Below, piece after piece: positions 23,776-33,255 of a stretch of DNA of 64,000 nucleotides (its first letter is position 1; the number at the start of each line of letters is the position of its first letter). A program made the position numbers and the translations under genes. Source of the DNA: Lachnospiraceae bacterium (GTDB lineage: Bacteria; Bacillota; Clostridia; Lachnospirales; Lachnospiraceae); contig CAJTEE010000001.1 of NCBI GenBank assembly GCA_910575275.1, forward strand, positions 62,001-126,000. Direction: 5' to 3'. The notes beneath the pieces were generated by a model. It saw only the letters and a program-made list of their open reading frames with translations, searched no databases and was not told where the DNA came from.

Positions 23776-25278
23776 TCAGATTTTCCAGTGGATGTCGATA
23801 TCGCCGTTTTCGTGAAGCAATATTTTCTCTATCAAGAGATTGACAACTGATTTCTTTTCTTCATCATTCAGCCTGTGGAATACAAGAGGTAAGCAATCAC
23901 TGATTCTTGCCTGTTCGGTGAAAGAGAGATTTCTTTCCTGTGTCAGCTCAATTTCATCAATTTTGTGTTTGCGTTCCTCTATCGCTTTGCTGACCTGTTC
24001 AATATCCATTGTACCAAGTGCCGCAAGATTGACAAGCCTTTCGATTTCCTGATTGATTTTAGCGATTTCATCGCTTCTTTTTTTTGCCTTCATGTTACTT
24101 TCCAATAGCTTGCAGGCAATCACATCAAGCTGTTTCTGCACTTCAACAGCAACCTTTTCCCTAAGTATTGGAAATGTGATTTTAATTGAGACATTGCAAC
24201 AGTGCAGTGTAGAACGTCCGTAACAATTCAGATTCGGGAAATGGTATATCTTGATTGCATAACCACAATCCGCACATTTCACCAATCCTGCCAGTTCTTT
24301 CATTTTACTGGGTGCATTTGCCCGACCAAACTTTTCATTTTTTCCAAGCCGTTCTTGCACTGTTATAAATGTTGCGCTGGGAACAACTCCCTGAAAATTC
24401 GTCCTATATACAGTCTGTTCTTCCAAAGATGTGTACATCCGAGTATTTGCGTTACCTGCTTTTTTCCCTACAATATGCGCTGAAGTAGAACCGTCTCATG
24501 TATTTTCATTACTGCAAATATGCGCTTTCCGCATTTTGTAGTATTTATAGAGCAGGTTATCCGCAACCGCATAGACAGGATTCTGAAGTATTCGTGCTAT
24601 TGTTACGCTGTCAAAGCGACCATTTTCCCGATTGCTCCGATAACCTTTTTCGTATAATTCCCTTCCGACTTTTGCCAGACTTGTATTAGCTTCCTCTGCA
24701 TACATTGCAAAAGCCAGCTTAACCATTTCAATATCATCATTTTCTTTCAATGTTGGCTTATTGTCAGAAGTCCTTGCATTATCAAATCCTTTCGGTGCAG
24801 GCTCGCCAGGCCACCGTCCATCTTCTTCAATCCGAAAGTAATAATTGTCCTTCACACGTTCCTGTATGCTTTCCCGTTCCATTTGAGCAAATACAATCAA
24901 AATGCCCATCATTGCCCTTCCCATTGGGGTAGAAGTATCAAAGTTTTCCGATATTGAAATAAACTCTACTTTATGTATTTCCATTAACTGATACAGTTGA
25001 TAGAAGTCTGCTATGTTCCTGCTGATACGGTCTAAGCGATAGACGATTACTCTTTTTATTTTGTCGGCTTCAATCTCTGTTTTTAATCTCTGCAAGTCTG
25101 GGCGTTCTGTGTTCTTCCCTGAATAGCCTTTGTCCTTATAAACTTCTGCGTTTTCATCTGATAGCGCCAGCCCTTTCTCAATCTGTGTTTCGATTGACAG
25201 GGAATCTTTTTTGTCCAGGCTTTGTCTTGCATATACAGCGTCTTTCCGAATATCCTGTTTTGTTGTCCTTTGTGTCAT
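23776..25278 (-). pseudogene. Large serine recombinase interrupted by an in-frame stop
   Basis: From the ATG at 25278 (GGAGGTAGCACAGAAA upstream) the frame gives a resolvase-type catalytic domain: AVYARQSLDKKDSLSIETQ with the nucleophile Ser, then VYRLDRISRNIADFYQL with the catalytic Arg pair, and the recombinase domain (ILQNPVYAVADNLLY). After SNENT a TGA (24496-24498) stops it, but the same frame stays open to 23776 with the zinc ribbon (LVKCADCGYAIKI) and coiled coil (EEKKSVVNLLIEKI). One nonsense change thus split a full-length integrase. Together with MobV it marks a small mobilizable element, now inactive. Confidence 0.85.
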
Positions 25279-25433
25279 TTTCTGTGCTACCTCCACTTGA
25301 TAAAAATATTCTAAGTATCCGACGGTAGACTTGAAATCTTTCATCTTCTGATATAGGATTATAGATATTCGATACTTTCATTTCTGCACCTTATATCTTT
25401 TTATCCTATGTTTATTCTAACCGTTTTTTACTT

Positions 25434-25916
25434 ATGTATCAAGTGTATCTTGTCATCACAGGACCGACCGGAGCTGGAAAGGCTTACCTTGCATGCGCCC
25501 TTGGCGTGGAAGCGTGCAGACAGACTTACAGGGTTTTATATATCAGGATGCCTGACCTGATGCGTAACTTTGAGAATCAGAACGACAACCTCAGGGAGTT
25601 TACAAAATACAGGAAAAGGATCGGCAACTATCAGATCCTTATCCTTGATGAGTGGCTTAATTACAAACTTTCCGAAAAGGATGCCAAGAACCTCTATGAG
25701 CTGTTTGAACAGCGCAGCGGGAATCATTCCACCGTCTTTGTCAGACAGTATCCTGTCGATGAATGGCATGGCAGGCTCGGCGGCGGAACGCAGGCAGATT
25801 CCATCATGGACAGGATTATCCATAATGCCTATGAAATCCCTACAAATGAAACGAACCTGAGAAAGCTGTATGATTCAAAGAAACTGAAAAAGCTTGTTGA
25901 CGAAATAGAATCATGA
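25434..25916 (+). pseudogene. istB: IS21-family IstB helper ATPase, 5' truncated
   Basis: About 160 C-terminal residues of IstB. VITGPTGAGKAYLACALGVE is the Walker A region, with Ala in place of the usual Thr/Ser after the Lys; ILILDEWL is Walker B. The N-terminal DNA-binding third and the istA transposase gene are absent, the left junction coinciding with the serine-recombinase element. The region to about 26070, containing GGGTGGCTCTCAAGCGGGAA, looks like the right end of the IS. Inactive remnant. Confidence 0.8.
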
Positions 25917-25943
25917 TCGTCTGAATAAGCTATACATGCTATT

Positions 25944-25973
25944 GCCTCTGTTGTATTTTGAAGCAACAGAGGC
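25944..25973 (+). terminator. Terminator after the istB fragment
   Basis: A perfect 10-bp stem GCCTCTGTTG / CAACAGAGGC with a 10-base loop, 28 bases after the stop codon. There is no long T-run after it. Confidence 0.6.
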
Positions 25974-26237
25974 AGTACTACTATATCTTGTGTCCGGGGT
26001 GGCTCTCAAGCGGGAAACTGGTGGCTCCCAAGGAGGATAATATTCAATCAGATCTCCATTCCGGGAAATCCCAGCCGTATCCAAAAGACAGTTCGGAATC
26101 GATCATACACCGTCTTCCGTTTCATGGTTCTTCTTTCCCATAGTTCCTCCTTCCATCATTCATAAACCACTTTTTTCTTTACCCTGATTTCACTCCTTTT
26201 CTCATCTCAATACCTCCATGTCATCTGTCAAACCACT

Positions 26238-26292
26238 AAAAAATCGAGGTCAAAAACGGCTGATTTTAAGCCTATTTTTGCCTCGATTTTTT
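26238..26292. terminator. Terminator of the RNA methyltransferase gene
   Basis: AAAAAATCGAGG (from 26238) pairs with CCTCGATTTTTT, with an inner AAAAACGGCTGATTTTAAGCC hairpin part (shortened here). A T-run lies on both sides. It lies 35 bases beyond the minus-strand methyltransferase stop. Confidence 0.85.
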
Positions 26293-26326
26293 GTTCAAAA
26301 CCACAATATCTTGTGTTTTCTCCTCT

Positions 26327-27481
26327 TTATTTCTTCTTGTCTCCACAAAATGTCATCTGAATCACGACTTCCACATGCCGCGTCATCGGAAACAGATCCA
26401 CTCCCCACGCCTCCTTTGCATGGTATCCCTTCTTTTCAAACAGCTCTAGATCCCTTGCCAGCGTCTCCGGGCTACAGGAAACATACACGACGCTCCCCGG
26501 CCTTAAGACCCCAACGGCATGGATAAATTCTGCCGTACTCCCGCTCCGCGGCGGGTCCATCAAGACCACGTCGGCCCGGCCTCCCTCTGCGGCCATCTGC
26601 ATCATAAAACGGCTTGCATCGTTTGCATAAAATCGGATATTTTTCACGGCATTCAGCCGTGCGTTACTCACCGCATCCCGCACTGCATCCCGGTTCAACT
26701 CCACTCCGATCACCTCTTTGGCCTTCGCCGACGCTACGATTCCGATGGTTCCTGTCCCGCAATAAGCGTCCACAACCGTCTCCTTTCCGGTCAGGCCGGC
26801 CGCGTCGACCGCCAGGCGGTAGAGGGCCTCTGTCTGTATCGGATTTACCTGATAAAACGATTTCGGGGAAATCCGAAAACGGAACCCGCAAAGCCTGTCC
26901 ACGATGTAGCCGGGGCCATACAGGACATGCTCCTTGTCTCCCAGGACCATGCTTGTCCCCCGGTTATTGATGTTCTGGATGACGGTGGTAATCTCCGGAT
27001 GGGCTTTCCTCAATGCACGGACAAAATTGTTTTTGGAGGGGAACACCGGCGAGGCCGTTACAAGAACCACCATGATCTCCCCGGTTGCACGCGCCGTTCG
27101 CACAAGCACATGGCGCAGAAAGCCATAGCCCGTATCTTCGTCGTATATCTTCATTTTAAAAGAGGGAACCAGCTCCCGAATCGTCCCGATAATCGCATCC
27201 GCTTTCTGATCCTCAATCAGACATTCCGTCACCGGAAGAACCTCATGTGTTCCCTCTCTGTATACCCCGGAGAGAATCTCCCCTTTCCGGCCGCGCGCCA
27301 TTACCGCGTGTACCTTATTGCGGTAATGATACGGATCAGTCATCCCGAAAATCGGATGAACCTTGCAAAACGGTTTCAAAATTGCCGCCAGCTCTCTCTG
27401 CTTTTTCTCCAGTTGTTTTTCATAGGTCAGATTCAGGTACTGGCAGCCGCCACATTTCTTAAAATTCGGACATTTCGGCAT
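26327..27481 (-). CDS. rlmD: 23S rRNA (uracil-5-)-methyltransferase, RlmD/RumA type
   Basis: A 384-residue SAM-dependent RNA m5U methyltransferase. The N-terminus CPNFKKCGGCQY (Cys4, Cys10, Cys13) plus a Cys in VTECLIED near 88 form the expected 4Fe-4S site. VDAYCGTGTIGI near 238 is SAM motif I, VLMDPPRSG near 308 the catalytic-Asp motif, and VYVSCSPETLARD near 336 carries the nucleophilic Cys. There is no TRAM domain, so it is the short clostridial form (RlmD, RlmCD or TrmFO-like target not decidable). CAAGGAGAATACAAC precedes the ATG. Monocistronic, ending at a strong terminator. Confidence 0.88.
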   Translation of the reverse strand: MPKCPNFKKCGGCQYLNLTYEKQLEKKQRELAAILKPFCKVHPIFGMTDPYHYRNKVHAVMARGRKGEILSGVYREGTHEVLPVTECLIEDQKADAIIGTIRELVPSFKMKIYDEDTGYGFLRHVLVRTARATGEIMVVLVTASPVFPSKNNFVRALRKAHPEITTVIQNINNRGTSMVLGDKEHVLYGPGYIVDRLCGFRFRISPKSFYQVNPIQTEALYRLAVDAAGLTGKETVVDAYCGTGTIGIVASAKAKEVIGVELNRDAVRDAVSNARLNAVKNIRFYANDASRFMMQMAAEGGRADVVLMDPPRSGSTAEFIHAVGVLRPGSVVYVSCSPETLARDLELFEKKGYHAKEAWGVDLFPMTRHVEVVIQMTFCGDKKK

Positions 27482-27576
27482 GTTGTATTCTCCTTGCTTT
27501 TTTTGCTTTTGCTCTGTATAATTATACCGTCTTCCTGCCCTTTATGCCAGTATTTTTCAGAAAGGAGCTTAAAATT

Positions 27577-28143
27577 ATGCGTTTTTATATCAATTCGACC
27601 ATTTATACCACAAGACCCCAGACTTCCGAAGGACGCCTTACCAAGGAGCTTCGCACATATGATCTGCTTGACTCCCTGCAGATTTCCTACACACGCATCG
27701 ACCATGCCGCCACAGCCACCATCGACGATTGTATGGAGGTAGAGGCGCTTTTGGGAATCCATATCTGTAAAAACCTTTTCCTTTGTAATGCCCAGAAAAC
27801 CGCTTTCTATCTTCTCATGATGCCGGGGCACAAAAAGTTCAAGACCAAAAATCTCTCCAAACAGATCGGTTCCGCCCGGCTTTCTTTCGCCGATGACGCC
27901 CATATGAAGGAATTTTTGGACATCACGCCCGGCTCTGTCAGCATTCTGGGGCTTGCAAATGACAGAGAAAATCAGGTGCAGCTCTTAATCGACGCCGATG
28001 TTTTAAGGGAACCATACATTGGCTGTCATCCATGCATCAATACCTCCAGCCTGAAAATAAAAACAGCAGACATTCTGGAAAAATTCCTGCCTGCTGTTCA
28101 TCATGCCTATACACTTGTGGAGCTTCCCTGGGAGGAAGCCTGA
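27577..28143 (+). CDS. prdX: ProX-type prolyl-tRNA editing protein (YbaK/EbsC domain)
   Basis: About 188 residues with the YbaK-like editing domain: LRTYDLLDSLQISYTRIDHA at the start, then CKNLFLCNAQKTAFYLLMMP with the conserved Lys of the active site, and a C-terminal GCHPCINTSSLKI with the usual GxHP loop. It is a stand-alone homologue of the prolyl-tRNA synthetase insertion domain and hydrolyses alanyl-tRNA(Pro) (or Cys-tRNA). The ATG at 27577 follows AGAAAGGAGCTTAAAATT. Divergent from rlmD; a small ORF extension to 27544 lacks a ribosome binding site. Confidence 0.85.
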   Translation: MRFYINSTIYTTRPQTSEGRLTKELRTYDLLDSLQISYTRIDHAATATIDDCMEVEALLGIHICKNLFLCNAQKTAFYLLMMPGHKKFKTKNLSKQIGSARLSFADDAHMKEFLDITPGSVSILGLANDRENQVQLLIDADVLREPYIGCHPCINTSSLKIKTADILEKFLPAVHHAYTLVELPWEEA

Positions 28144-28155
28144 TGCCCGCTCCGT

Positions 28156-29250
28156 TTAGAGCATGGCGCCGCTTCCGTCGAAGCTGTATGTAGTCCCTTC
28201 AATCTCCATGGTCGTATTGAAGACCATAGCGCCGCCGTTTGCCGGGTCAAGATAATACCAGCTTCCATCCGGCTGGATCCAGCCGGTCACCCGCTGTCCG
28301 TTTACATAGTAATACCAGCTTCCATCCTCCTGGCCCCAGATTCCCTCGGCGCCCGGCCCCTGCACATCTCGGCCAAAATCTGTGTTTGGTTCGGACGAAT
28401 CCGGCTTCTGCAGCCTGCCCGTATAATCCTTAAACGCGAACTCCAGGCAGACATTTCCATCAATGCCCGCAACCCGGCCTTTGTCGGTTGACTGCCAGAT
28501 CGTCCGATTCGCATAAGTGTGATCTCCCCCATACCTCGCCAGCCAGATGTCATACGGGATCTGATTGGTATCCATATTGGCCGTAAATTTGCTGTAATCG
28601 CTGTACACGATCGGCGTATAGCCGCTCTCCGCGATCACCTGGCAGAATGCATTAACAATGTCCGTCAGCTCCGGAACTGGAAGATCTAAAATGGATTGAG
28701 ACTCGATATCCACCGCAAGCGGATAGGTAACCTCGTACTGCCTCGCTGTTTCCACTGCATAGCGGGCGGCCTCCTTTGCCTCCTCCACAGTCCTGGTTTG
28801 AAGATACACATAAGGGGCCGCATCGATTCCGTTGGCCCTCGCCTCGCGCATATTCCGGTCAAAGGTCTCATCCATCGTGTATTCTCCCTCATATCCAAAG
28901 GAGCCCATCCGAATCCAGGCAAACGCCACATCATCCGCTGCCACCTTTTTCCAGTCTATCTGTCCCTGCCACTTGGAGACGCTGATCCCTCTTAAAAGCG
29001 CCCCTTCAATCACATTTCCTGATTCGTCCATATAAGCTCCATCTACCTTTTTCCAGGCCATCTCATTTTTTCCAGTATTAGTATTGTCTTCTATATTAAT
29101 TTCATTATTGGAAGTATTATCAAATCCAGGTCCAATTCCATTTGTGTCATTCCCTACTATTGTTACTACCGCAAAGCTTGCCATTTGTGGCAGTGCACAA
29201 AGACACATTACCAAAATCGCAGCAACGATTCTCTTATGTCTCATATTCAT
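28156..29250 (-). CDS. GH25-type cell-wall hydrolase with C-terminal wall-binding repeats
   Basis: A 364-residue secreted protein: signal peptide (about 1-28, ending SFAVV), a spacer, a glycoside hydrolase 25 domain (about 85-290) and C-terminal WYYYVNGQRVTGWIQPDGSW-type cell-wall/choline-binding repeats. The catalytic DxE pair is present (AVDIESQS near 178), and WQSTDKGRVAGIDGNVCLE ends the barrel. The first Asp of the usual GIDVSxWQG motif is replaced by Ser (RGISVSKWQGQIDW), which may weaken activity. It would cleave or bind peptidoglycan. Ribosome binding site GGAAGGAGAA. Confidence 0.85.
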   Translation of the reverse strand: MNMRHKRIVAAILVMCLCALPQMASFAVVTIVGNDTNGIGPGFDNTSNNEINIEDNTNTGKNEMAWKKVDGAYMDESGNVIEGALLRGISVSKWQGQIDWKKVAADDVAFAWIRMGSFGYEGEYTMDETFDRNMREARANGIDAAPYVYLQTRTVEEAKEAARYAVETARQYEVTYPLAVDIESQSILDLPVPELTDIVNAFCQVIAESGYTPIVYSDYSKFTANMDTNQIPYDIWLARYGGDHTYANRTIWQSTDKGRVAGIDGNVCLEFAFKDYTGRLQKPDSSEPNTDFGRDVQGPGAEGIWGQEDGSWYYYVNGQRVTGWIQPDGSWYYLDPANGGAMVFNTTMEIEGTTYSFDGSGAML

Positions 29251-29298
29251 TTCTCCTTCCTGCTGGCTGTTTCTACCATATACACATGAATCGTGTTT

Positions 29299-29462
29299 TA
29301 GAGCGTGTCTGAAAATTCATTCCTGTCATTTGCACACCCCACTTCGCGGTATATTGGGCCTAAATTCACTTAACGTAGCCCACTATACCGCGCTCATTTG
29401 GGCCAAATCTCCCACAAAGTGGAACGCACATCTGACGGAAAGCAATTTTCAGATACGCTCTA
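29299..29462. repeat. 164-bp repeat with terminal inverted repeats, copy 1
   Basis: Ends TAGAGCGTGTCTGAAAATT and AATTTTCAGATACGCTCTA are inverted copies (18 of 19 match). Internal stems include CCACTT / AAGTGG and CGCGGTATA / TATACCGCG. A second copy of identical length and about 80% identity lies at 58150-58313. It has the form of a MITE or REP-like element. It lies between the GH25 gene and the ABC exporter gene. Confidence 0.85.
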
Positions 29463-29651
29463 GTGTACCATTTTTTTCCCTGCTTGTCTTTAATAAATTC
29501 TTACATTCCTGTGGCAAACCTTACGTCTTCTTGTAAGCAACAATCCAGACAGTCTCTGCGCTGTTACACTTTCTTTACTTTTCCTTTTCTCTATGCTATG
29601 ATAAAAAACACCAAAATAAACCAGCTAATCTATCCATACTGGGGAGGACCT

Positions 29652-31379
29652 ATGAATACCTTCAGAAAATTTGCCGCCTATTATAAGCCCTACCGCACCG
29701 TCTTTTATCTGGATCTCATCTGCGCTGCCGTCATCAGTGCCGTGGATCTTCTTTACCCACAGCTCTTAAGGCGTGCCGCCAATTCCTGGTTTCGTGAGGC
29801 TCCCTCACGTATCCTGCATTCGCTTCCGTTCCTGCTTGGTGGTCTCATTCTCCTCTATCTCATACAGACCCTATGCAAATATTACGTCACCTATCAGGGA
29901 CATGTCATGGGTACGTGGATCGAGCGGGATATGCGTAAGGATCTGTTCGACCATTACGAAAAGCTTTCCTTTTCCTACTACGACCACAACAATACCGGCC
30001 AGATGATGAGCAAGCTCGTCTCTGACCTGTTCGAAATTTCCGAATTTGCTCACCATGGGCCTGAAAATCTTTTTATCTGTACGATCAAGATCATCGGTTC
30101 CTTCATCTTCCTGATCCTGATCAATGCGAAGCTCGCCATCCTTTTGGGGATCGTTGTCCTTTGTATGGTCTTCTTCTGCCTCTCCCAGAACGCGCGCATG
30201 CAGGAGACCTTTATGGACAACCGCAAAAAGATCGGAGACATCAATGCCAGGCTGCAGGATACACTCTCCGGCATCCGTGTGGTCCAGTCCTTTGCAAACG
30301 AAGACATCGAACGAAATAAATTCAGCCGGAGCAACGAGCGTTTTGTTCATTCCCGTGATGCCAATTACCGGGCCATGGGCCGCTTTCATGCCGGCACTCT
30401 GCTGTTCCAGGGCCTAATGTACACGACCATCCTCATCGGAGGCGGCTTTCTGATTGCCGCAGGCAGCATGGCTCCGGAGGATTTGGCCATGTACGCCCTC
30501 TATATCGGGATCTTCATCAGCCCGCTTCAGATCCTTGTGGAATTTACGGAAATGTTTCAAAAAGGGCTCTCCGGCTTTAAACGCTTCCTCTCCGTCACGG
30601 AAACCTCCCCGGAGATCTTTGATGCGCCAAAAGCCCGGGTCCTCACGGATACAATGGGCCGGATCTCCTTTCAGGATGTAAGCTTTTGTTATCAGGATGG
30701 CGAACCGGTCCTTTCCCATGTTTCCTTTGACATCCCAGCCGGAAAGTCCGTGGCGCTTGTCGGCCCCTCCGGCGGCGGAAAAACCACGATCTGTTCCCTG
30801 CTTCCGCGGTTTTATGATGTGACGGGAGGCGCAGTCCTTGTTGACGGCTGTGACGTCCGCACGCTTACTCTAAAAAGCCTGCGTGAGAATATCGGCTTGG
30901 TCCAGCAGGAGGTCTACCTGTTCGGCGGCACGATCCGCGAAAATATCGCCTACGGAAAGCCCGGCGCCTCCGAAGCAGAAATCATCGAGGCTGCCGAAAA
31001 GGCCAATATCCACACTTTCATCATGGAGCTGCCGGACGGCTATGACACCTTTGTCGGAGAACGTGGTGCCAGACTCTCCGGGGGCCAGAAACAGCGGATC
31101 TCGATTGCCCGTGTATTTTTAAAAAATCCGCCGATCCTGATCCTTGACGAAGCCACCAGTGCCCTCGATAACGAGAGTGAACGTCATATTCAGCAGAGCC
31201 TGGAAGCCCTTTCCAAAAACCGCACGACCATCACGATCGCCCACCGACTCTCCACCATTCAGAACGCAGACGAAATTATCGTCATTGACGGCCAGGGCAT
31301 CGCCGAGCGTGGGACCCACCAAGCGCTGCTTGATACAGACGGGGTATACGCACGCTATTACAAAATGCAATTTACATAA
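29652..31379 (+). CDS. ABC transporter, half-size exporter (ATPase-permease fusion)
   Basis: A 575-residue type IV ABC exporter. Six membrane helices lie in residues 1-310 (from YYKPYRTVFYLDLICAAVIS), then the ATPase: Walker A VGPSGGGKTT near 372, Q-loop LVQQEVYLFGG, signature LSGGQKQRISIAR near 475, Walker B ILILDEATSALD near 497 and H-loop AHRLST. It works as a homodimer, or a heterodimer with a distant partner, exporting lipids, peptides or drugs; substrate unknown. ATG at 29652 with GGGGAGGACCT upstream; an open stretch before it has no ribosome binding site. Confidence 0.93.
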   Translation: MNTFRKFAAYYKPYRTVFYLDLICAAVISAVDLLYPQLLRRAANSWFREAPSRILHSLPFLLGGLILLYLIQTLCKYYVTYQGHVMGTWIERDMRKDLFDHYEKLSFSYYDHNNTGQMMSKLVSDLFEISEFAHHGPENLFICTIKIIGSFIFLILINAKLAILLGIVVLCMVFFCLSQNARMQETFMDNRKKIGDINARLQDTLSGIRVVQSFANEDIERNKFSRSNERFVHSRDANYRAMGRFHAGTLLFQGLMYTTILIGGGFLIAAGSMAPEDLAMYALYIGIFISPLQILVEFTEMFQKGLSGFKRFLSVTETSPEIFDAPKARVLTDTMGRISFQDVSFCYQDGEPVLSHVSFDIPAGKSVALVGPSGGGKTTICSLLPRFYDVTGGAVLVDGCDVRTLTLKSLRENIGLVQQEVYLFGGTIRENIAYGKPGASEAEIIEAAEKANIHTFIMELPDGYDTFVGERGARLSGGQKQRISIARVFLKNPPILILDEATSALDNESERHIQQSLEALSKNRTTITIAHRLSTIQNADEIIVIDGQGIAERGTHQALLDTDGVYARYYKMQFT

Positions 31380-31500
31380 CCGTATCCTCACAAGCCCTGC
31401 CGTTCATGTACGGATTTCCTGCCATACACCCTGCTTCGGTTTGGCTGACCGTACGCCATCGGCATACGGCACCGCTCCCTCCTCTCTGCCATGCAGACCG

Positions 31501-31556
31501 AAAAAATCCCCGGACACGTTCGGAACATACGTTCCAAATCTGTCCGGGGATTTTCT
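31501..31556. terminator. Bidirectional terminator between ABC exporter and NhaC-family genes
   Basis: AATCCCCGGACA / TGTCCGGGGATT form a 12-bp stem with A- and T-runs outside, between two convergent genes. Confidence 0.9.
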
Positions 31557-31580
31557 ATATGATATGGACTACCTTCCAAT

Positions 31581-33200
31581 TTATTCTATCGTATTGCCAA
31601 GCAGCCGAATCACAAACATAGTGATCAGCATCAGGATGATTCCGGTCGGCAGAGCAATCCACGCGCTCTGTACAAAACCGGCCACAATATAGGTCACAAA
31701 CGATACGGCGGCCACAGTTACCGTATAGGGAAGCTGTGTCATGACATGGTTTACATGCTCACACTGCGCACCGGCCGACGCCATGATTGTCGTATCCGAG
31801 ATCGGCGAGCAGTGATCGCCGCAGACCGCGCCCGCCATACAGGCCGAAATCGAGATGATCATGAGCTGCGGATTGCTGTTCTCGAACACAGCCACAACGA
31901 TCGGAATCAAGATTCCAAAGGTTCCCCAGGATGTTCCGGTCGCAAAAGCCAGGAAACAGCCCACCACAAAAATGATAGCCGGCAGGAAATTCAGAAGTCC
32001 ACCAGCGCTTGCCTCCACGAGACCCGCTACATATACATCCGCACCCAGGCTGTCCGTCATCGCCTTTAAGCTCCATGCGAAGGTCAGAATGAGAATCGCT
32101 GGAACCATGGCCTTAAAGCCCTCGGGCAGGCAGGCCATGCAATCGGAAAAGCTTAATACCCGACGGATCTGATAAAGCGTGATCGTGATCACGATGCCGA
32201 AGAAGCTGCCGAAGGTCAGGCCCAGCGAGGCATCCGACTGCGAAAATGCCGTCACAAAATCTGTGCCGGAGAAAAAGCCTCCCGTATACAGCATGCCAAA
32301 TACACAGCAGGCAACCAGGCAGACGATCGGGATCAAAAGATCGATCACCGTGCCGCGGCTTGCTACATGCTCATCCTTTGCGAACTCGTAGGGGCGTCCT
32401 GGAGTCGTAAAGAGATCGCCCTTTTCGGCATTCAGCTCATGCGTTTTCATGGAACCAAATTCTTCCTTCATAAGCACCATGCCGACCATCATCACAATCG
32501 TCAGAATCGCATAAAAATTGTACGGAATCGCGCGGATAAAGATCGAGAAGCCGTCCTCGCCCTCCACAAATCCCGTCACGGCCGCCGCCCAGGAGGAAAT
32601 CGGCGCAATGATGCAGATCGGGGCCGCTGTTGCATCAATCAAATAGGCAAGCTTGGCACGCGATACGTTGAATTTATCCGTTACCGGGCGCATGACGCTT
32701 CCCACGGTCAGACAGTTGAAATAGTCGTCGATGAAGATCAGGACGCCGAGCAGAATCGTTGCGAGCTGCGCGCCCACGCGGTTCTTGATCTTGCTGGCGG
32801 CAAACTGGCCAAATGCGGCCGAACCTCCGGCTTTGTTCATCAGGTTTACCATCGCGCCCAGAATCACAAGGAAAACCAGGATTCCCACGTTGTAGCTGTC
32901 GGAAAGCACGCCAATGATGCCATCTTCAAAAATATGCGTGATCGTTCCCTCAAACTGAAAGCCCGAATACAAAAGGCCTCCCATCAGAATCCCGATAAAA
33001 AGTGAGCTGTACACCTCTTTCGTGATCAAAGCGAGCGCGATTGCCACCACAGGCGGCACCAGCGCCCAGAAAGTTGAATAGACCGCCGGCACATATTCCG
33101 CCGCTTCCTCCTCCGCGCCAAAGGCAGTTATGGCACATAGAAGCACGAACGCCAACGCCGCCGGCAGCACAAAAAACCGTCTTCTTCTTTTGCTGTTCAT
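31581..33200 (-). CDS. lysW: NhaC-family transporter under lysine-riboswitch control, LysW-type lysine transporter
   Basis: A 539-residue membrane protein with 11-13 predicted helices and a signal-like N-terminus (1-29). Family landmarks include VFLVILGAMVNLMNKAGGS, IFIDDYFNCLTVGSVMRPV near 186-204 (the acidic residues of the NhaC fold), and CSPISDTTIMASAG-type residues near the end (DHCSPISDTT). NhaC relatives are Na+/H+ antiporters, but those behind lysine riboswitches were proposed as lysine transporters (LysW). The leader (33201-33700) holds an L-box and a second attenuator. Start ATG at 33200 after AAAGGGGAAACGAT. Name rests on regulation plus family. Confidence 0.82.
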   Translation of the reverse strand: MNSKRRRRFFVLPAALAFVLLCAITAFGAEEEAAEYVPAVYSTFWALVPPVVAIALALITKEVYSSLFIGILMGGLLYSGFQFEGTITHIFEDGIIGVLSDSYNVGILVFLVILGAMVNLMNKAGGSAAFGQFAASKIKNRVGAQLATILLGVLIFIDDYFNCLTVGSVMRPVTDKFNVSRAKLAYLIDATAAPICIIAPISSWAAAVTGFVEGEDGFSIFIRAIPYNFYAILTIVMMVGMVLMKEEFGSMKTHELNAEKGDLFTTPGRPYEFAKDEHVASRGTVIDLLIPIVCLVACCVFGMLYTGGFFSGTDFVTAFSQSDASLGLTFGSFFGIVITITLYQIRRVLSFSDCMACLPEGFKAMVPAILILTFAWSLKAMTDSLGADVYVAGLVEASAGGLLNFLPAIIFVVGCFLAFATGTSWGTFGILIPIVVAVFENSNPQLMIISISACMAGAVCGDHCSPISDTTIMASAGAQCEHVNHVMTQLPYTVTVAAVSFVTYIVAGFVQSAWIALPTGIILMLITMFVIRLLGNTIE

Positions 33201-33255
33201 ATCGTTTCCCCTTTTTTAATTTTTACATAACAAACCGGCACTTTCTTATTTCTCA

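Larger units (their letters stand above)
25917..26326. other. IS21 right flank and intergenic region
   Basis: Holds the terminator at 25944-25973, the probable IS21 right end with CTCAAGCGGGAAACTGGTGG (about 26006-26025), then about 250 bases with no convincing gene, then the terminator of the methyltransferase gene at 26238-26292. Confidence 0.5.

Noticed and set aside
24438-24498. Two separate recombinase genes instead of one broken gene
   Set aside because: Both parts are in the same frame, joined by a single TGA, and together form one standard large serine recombinase.
26519-27742. 407-codon plus-strand open frame
   Set aside because: Antisense to the RlmD-type methyltransferase, no ribosome binding site, and its translation has no recognisable domain.
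27433-27903. Minus-strand open frame overlapping the prdX and rlmD starts
   Set aside because: It lies antisense to prdX and across the divergent promoter region and has no family similarity.
31581-33200. Simple Na+/H+ antiporter annotation for the NhaC-family gene
   Set aside because: The lysine riboswitch in its leader points to lysine transport; ion specificity cannot be told from sequence, so the antiporter label alone would mislead.
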